This document shows, piece after piece, positions 6,804 through 7,919 of a stretch of DNA of 7,919 nt. The notes below the pieces were generated by a model, which saw only the letters and a list, made by a program, of their open reading frames with translations, ran no database searches and was not told where the DNA came from. Position 1 is the stretch's first letter. Every line of letters begins with the position of its first letter. The translations under genes were made by a program, and so were the position numbers. Origin of the DNA: Methylococcaceae bacterium NSP1-2 (GTDB taxonomy: Bacteria; Pseudomonadota; Gammaproteobacteria; Methylococcales; Methylomonadaceae); contig NQJH01000065.1 of the NCBI GenBank assembly GCA_002256685.1, positions 1 through 7,919 of the forward strand, given 5' to 3'.

Positions 6804-6853
6804 GATAGCTACCAAGCTTGTTGCTTTATTGCAGGATTGTCGTGTGTCCGTGC

Positions 6854-6859
6854 ATTTTA
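6854..6859 (-). promoter_or_regulatory. Possible -10 element of an aroG promoter
   Basis: TAAAAT on the minus strand is a five-of-six match to the -10 consensus in the 77-base gap between folA and aroG. No good -35 is seen (best is CTAACA at 6879-6884, with an over-long 19-base spacer). No folA terminator is evident in this gap, so aroG could also be read from the folA promoter. Confidence 0.25.
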
Positions 6860-6880
6860 ACTGTTTTTAAGGGTTTTTTG

Positions 6881-7381
6881 TTAGTTTTGCCGCGTTATTC
6901 TTACCAATTGCACAAAACTGTAATCAAAGGCAACACTGGGGTCATCATGAATATCCTCTCTTGCCACTTCTAACCAATCATTCCTATCAAACGCAGGAAA
7001 CCAAGTATCCCCTGCAAATTCTTGATGAATTTGAGTAATATAAAGCGTGGTTGCCATAGGTAACAGCGTTTCATAAAGCGTCGAACCACCGATAACAAAC
7101 ACTTGTTCAGCAAGCTGACAGGCGTGTGTTACCGCGTTATTTAAATCATTAAAAACCAAACAGCCGTCTAGCGAATAATCGGCATTATTGCTGATGACAA
7201 TGTTAGTGCGATTGGGTAACGGTTTACCGATGGATTGATAGGTTTTTCTACCCATGATAATGGGAAAACCGGTGGTTATTTTTCTAAATTTTTTCAAGTC
7301 GGCGGATAAATGCCAAGGCATTTGTCCATTGTCGCCAATGACGAGATTACTTGCCATTGCGACAATTAATGATATTTTCAT
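6881..7381 (-). CDS. folA: Dihydrofolate reductase
   Basis: Dihydrofolate reductase makes tetrahydrofolate from dihydrofolate using NADPH in the cytoplasm, and is the target of trimethoprim. The protein is 166 residues from the ATG at 7379-7381, close to the 159 of E. coli FolA. Visible features are the N-terminal strand ISLIVAMA, the Met20-loop region VIGDNGQMPW (14-23), the catalytic acid D28 in HLSADLKKF, the cofactor-binding PIIMGRKTYQSIG, the second glycine motif VIGGSTLYE, and the C-terminal GDTWFPAF followed by YSFVQLVRI. An in-frame GTG at 7403-7405 would add eight residues, but it lies within a few bases of the predicted transcription start, so the ATG is preferred. The Shine-Dalgarno is weak. 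The gene is divergent from the asparaginase gene and lies upstream of aroG on the same strand. Confidence 0.96.
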   Translation of the reverse strand: MKISLIVAMASNLVIGDNGQMPWHLSADLKKFRKITTGFPIIMGRKTYQSIGKPLPNRTNIVISNNADYSLDGCLVFNDLNNAVTHACQLAEQVFVIGGSTLYETLLPMATTLYITQIHQEFAGDTWFPAFDRNDWLEVAREDIHDDPSVAFDYSFVQLVRITRQN

Positions 7382-7408
7382 GTTAATGTCAGAGTTTATA
7401 AACACAGC

Positions 7409-7422
7409 ATTATATTATAACA
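7409..7422 (-). promoter_or_regulatory. folA promoter, extended -10 with a tandem TATAAT
   Basis: On the minus strand TGTTATAAT (7414-7422) is a perfect extended -10 element (TG, one base, TATAAT). A second TATAAT shares its last base and covers 7409-7414. No convincing -35 is present, as is usual for extended -10 promoters. Transcription would begin near 7402-7408, leaving a leader of about 20-27 bases before the ATG at 7381. Confidence 0.6.
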
Positions 7423-7479
7423 GTTCTCTTTGAGGTCTAACTTTGCCTCACTGCCCACAAGTGAAGCAATTGTGTATTT

Positions 7480-7527
7480 TTGTAGGTGCGACAGATTCGC
7501 ACTGTGCGGATAAATCCACACCTACAA
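7480..7527. repeat. Nested palindromic repeat between folA and the asparaginase gene
   Basis: Outer arms TTGTAGGTG (7480-7488) and CACCTACAA (7519-7527) are perfect 9-bp inverted repeats. Inside them lies a second dyad, ATTCGCAC (7495-7502) against GTGCGGAT (7504-7511), with one G-T pair. The sequence has the look of the dispersed 'TGTAGGTGCGA' intergenic palindromes seen in many gammaproteobacteria. It is unrelated in core sequence to the other two palindromes in the window. An 8-base direct repeat CTTTGCCT (7441-7448 and 7551-7558) lies outside it, too distant to be called a target-site duplication. The remainder of the intergenic region shows no clear asparaginase promoter. Confidence 0.65.
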
Positions 7528-7587
7528 CGCGATAATAATCGGCAGTGTGGCTTTGCCTAACTTCCCTAAAAATAAACGGTAAGCACG

Positions 7588-7919
7588 ATGAAAAATATTT
7601 TATTGGTATCGACAGGCGGCACAATAGGCTCAACTGTTCAGGCAGGTACGATTGATACCACTAGCACTGCCCAACTCAAATTATTACAGCTCTTTCAACA
7701 ACAAGACCCACACAGCGACATTCACTTTCACTGTGTACAACCCCTACAATTGCTCAGTGAAAATCTCGCGCCCTGTGTTTGGCAAACTTTGATTGCCGCT
7801 ATTGAAGCAGAACAACCCCAGAACTATGATGGCATCATCATTACTCACGGTACGGATACCTTAGCCTACACCGCGTGTGCGTTAAGTTTTTATTTTCACG
7901 CGTTAAAAATACCCATGCT
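7588..7919 (+). CDS. L-asparaginase, type I-like (5' part)
   Basis: The first 110 residues of an asparaginase/glutaminase-family enzyme, which hydrolyses L-asparagine to aspartate and ammonia; the gene runs off the right edge. The N-terminal nucleophile motif is STGGTIGS (8-15, Thr12), and the second active-site motif is ITHGTDTLAYTA (85-96, with Thr89 and Asp90 at the same numbers as in E. coli enzymes). Ser57 in LLSEN matches the substrate-binding serine region. The catalytic lysine would lie outside the window. There is no signal peptide, since the first strand KNILLVSTGG begins at residue 2, so the protein should be cytoplasmic as in type I enzymes. The start is the ATG at 7588, with a weak GGTAAG (7578-7583) four bases upstream. 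A glutaminase-asparaginase of broader specificity cannot be excluded. Confidence 0.92.
   Translation, partial: MKNILLVSTGGTIGSTVQAGTIDTTSTAQLKLLQLFQQQDPHSDIHFHCVQPLQLLSENLAPCVWQTLIAAIEAEQPQNYDGIIITHGTDTLAYTACALSFYFHALKIPM

Noticed and set aside
6804..6815. TTG start adding four residues to aroG
   Set aside because: No Shine-Dalgarno, and the ATG at 6803 aligns with the usual AroG N-terminus.
7382..7405. GTG start adding eight residues to folA
   Set aside because: It falls almost at the predicted transcription start, and the added residues precede the conserved first strand of DHFR.
7441..7558. CTTTGCCT direct repeats as a target-site duplication around a mobile element
   Set aside because: The copies are about 40 and 25 bases away from the palindrome arms, so they do not abut an element end; 8 bases in AT-rich sequence can recur by chance.
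7448..7633. 61-codon open frame on the minus strand across the folA-asparaginase gap
   Set aside because: It runs through the palindromic repeat and the start of the asparaginase gene, has no ribosome site and encodes nothing recognisable.

Overview
The window is a chromosomal stretch of moderate-to-low GC that looks gammaproteobacterial. The evidence is the AroG-type DAHP synthase, the TrmB and FolA sequences, and intergenic palindromes of a kind common in the Methylococcales and Thiotrichales. The lineage is an inference from sequence style; no marker gene here proves it. I see no tRNA, rRNA, CRISPR array, transposase or phage gene.

Layout from left to right. Positions 1-624 (+) are the 3' end of a coiled-coil protein, possibly a dynamin-like GTPase, followed by a hairpin terminator. 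All complete genes then lie on the minus strand: trmB (tRNA m7G46 methyltransferase, 692-1378), a full-length ABC exporter (1496-3304), a membrane fatty acid desaturase with a TTG start (3385-4509), a fused ThiS-ThiG protein (4741-5718), an AroG-type DAHP synthase (5715-6803) and folA (dihydrofolate reductase, 6881-7381). The 5' part of a cytoplasmic-type L-asparaginase gene runs off the right edge on the plus strand (7588-7919) and diverges from folA.

Read in the direction of transcription, folA, aroG and thiSG form a biosynthetic set for folate, aromatic compounds and the thiamin thiazole. The last two overlap by four bases (ATGA). The desaturase and ABC exporter sit downstream and are separated from thiSG and from each other by palindromic repeats, one of which doubles as a terminator-like hairpin. 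A membrane-lipid link between desaturase and exporter is possible but unproven.

The most noteworthy points are: ThiS fused in frame to ThiG, which buries the C-terminal Gly-Gly that normally has to be free; the aroG-thiSG overlap; and three palindromic intergenic elements, two of which are recognisably diverged copies of the same core. Nothing in the window convincingly indicates a wholly undescribed system; these are mainly housekeeping genes with some unusual arrangements.
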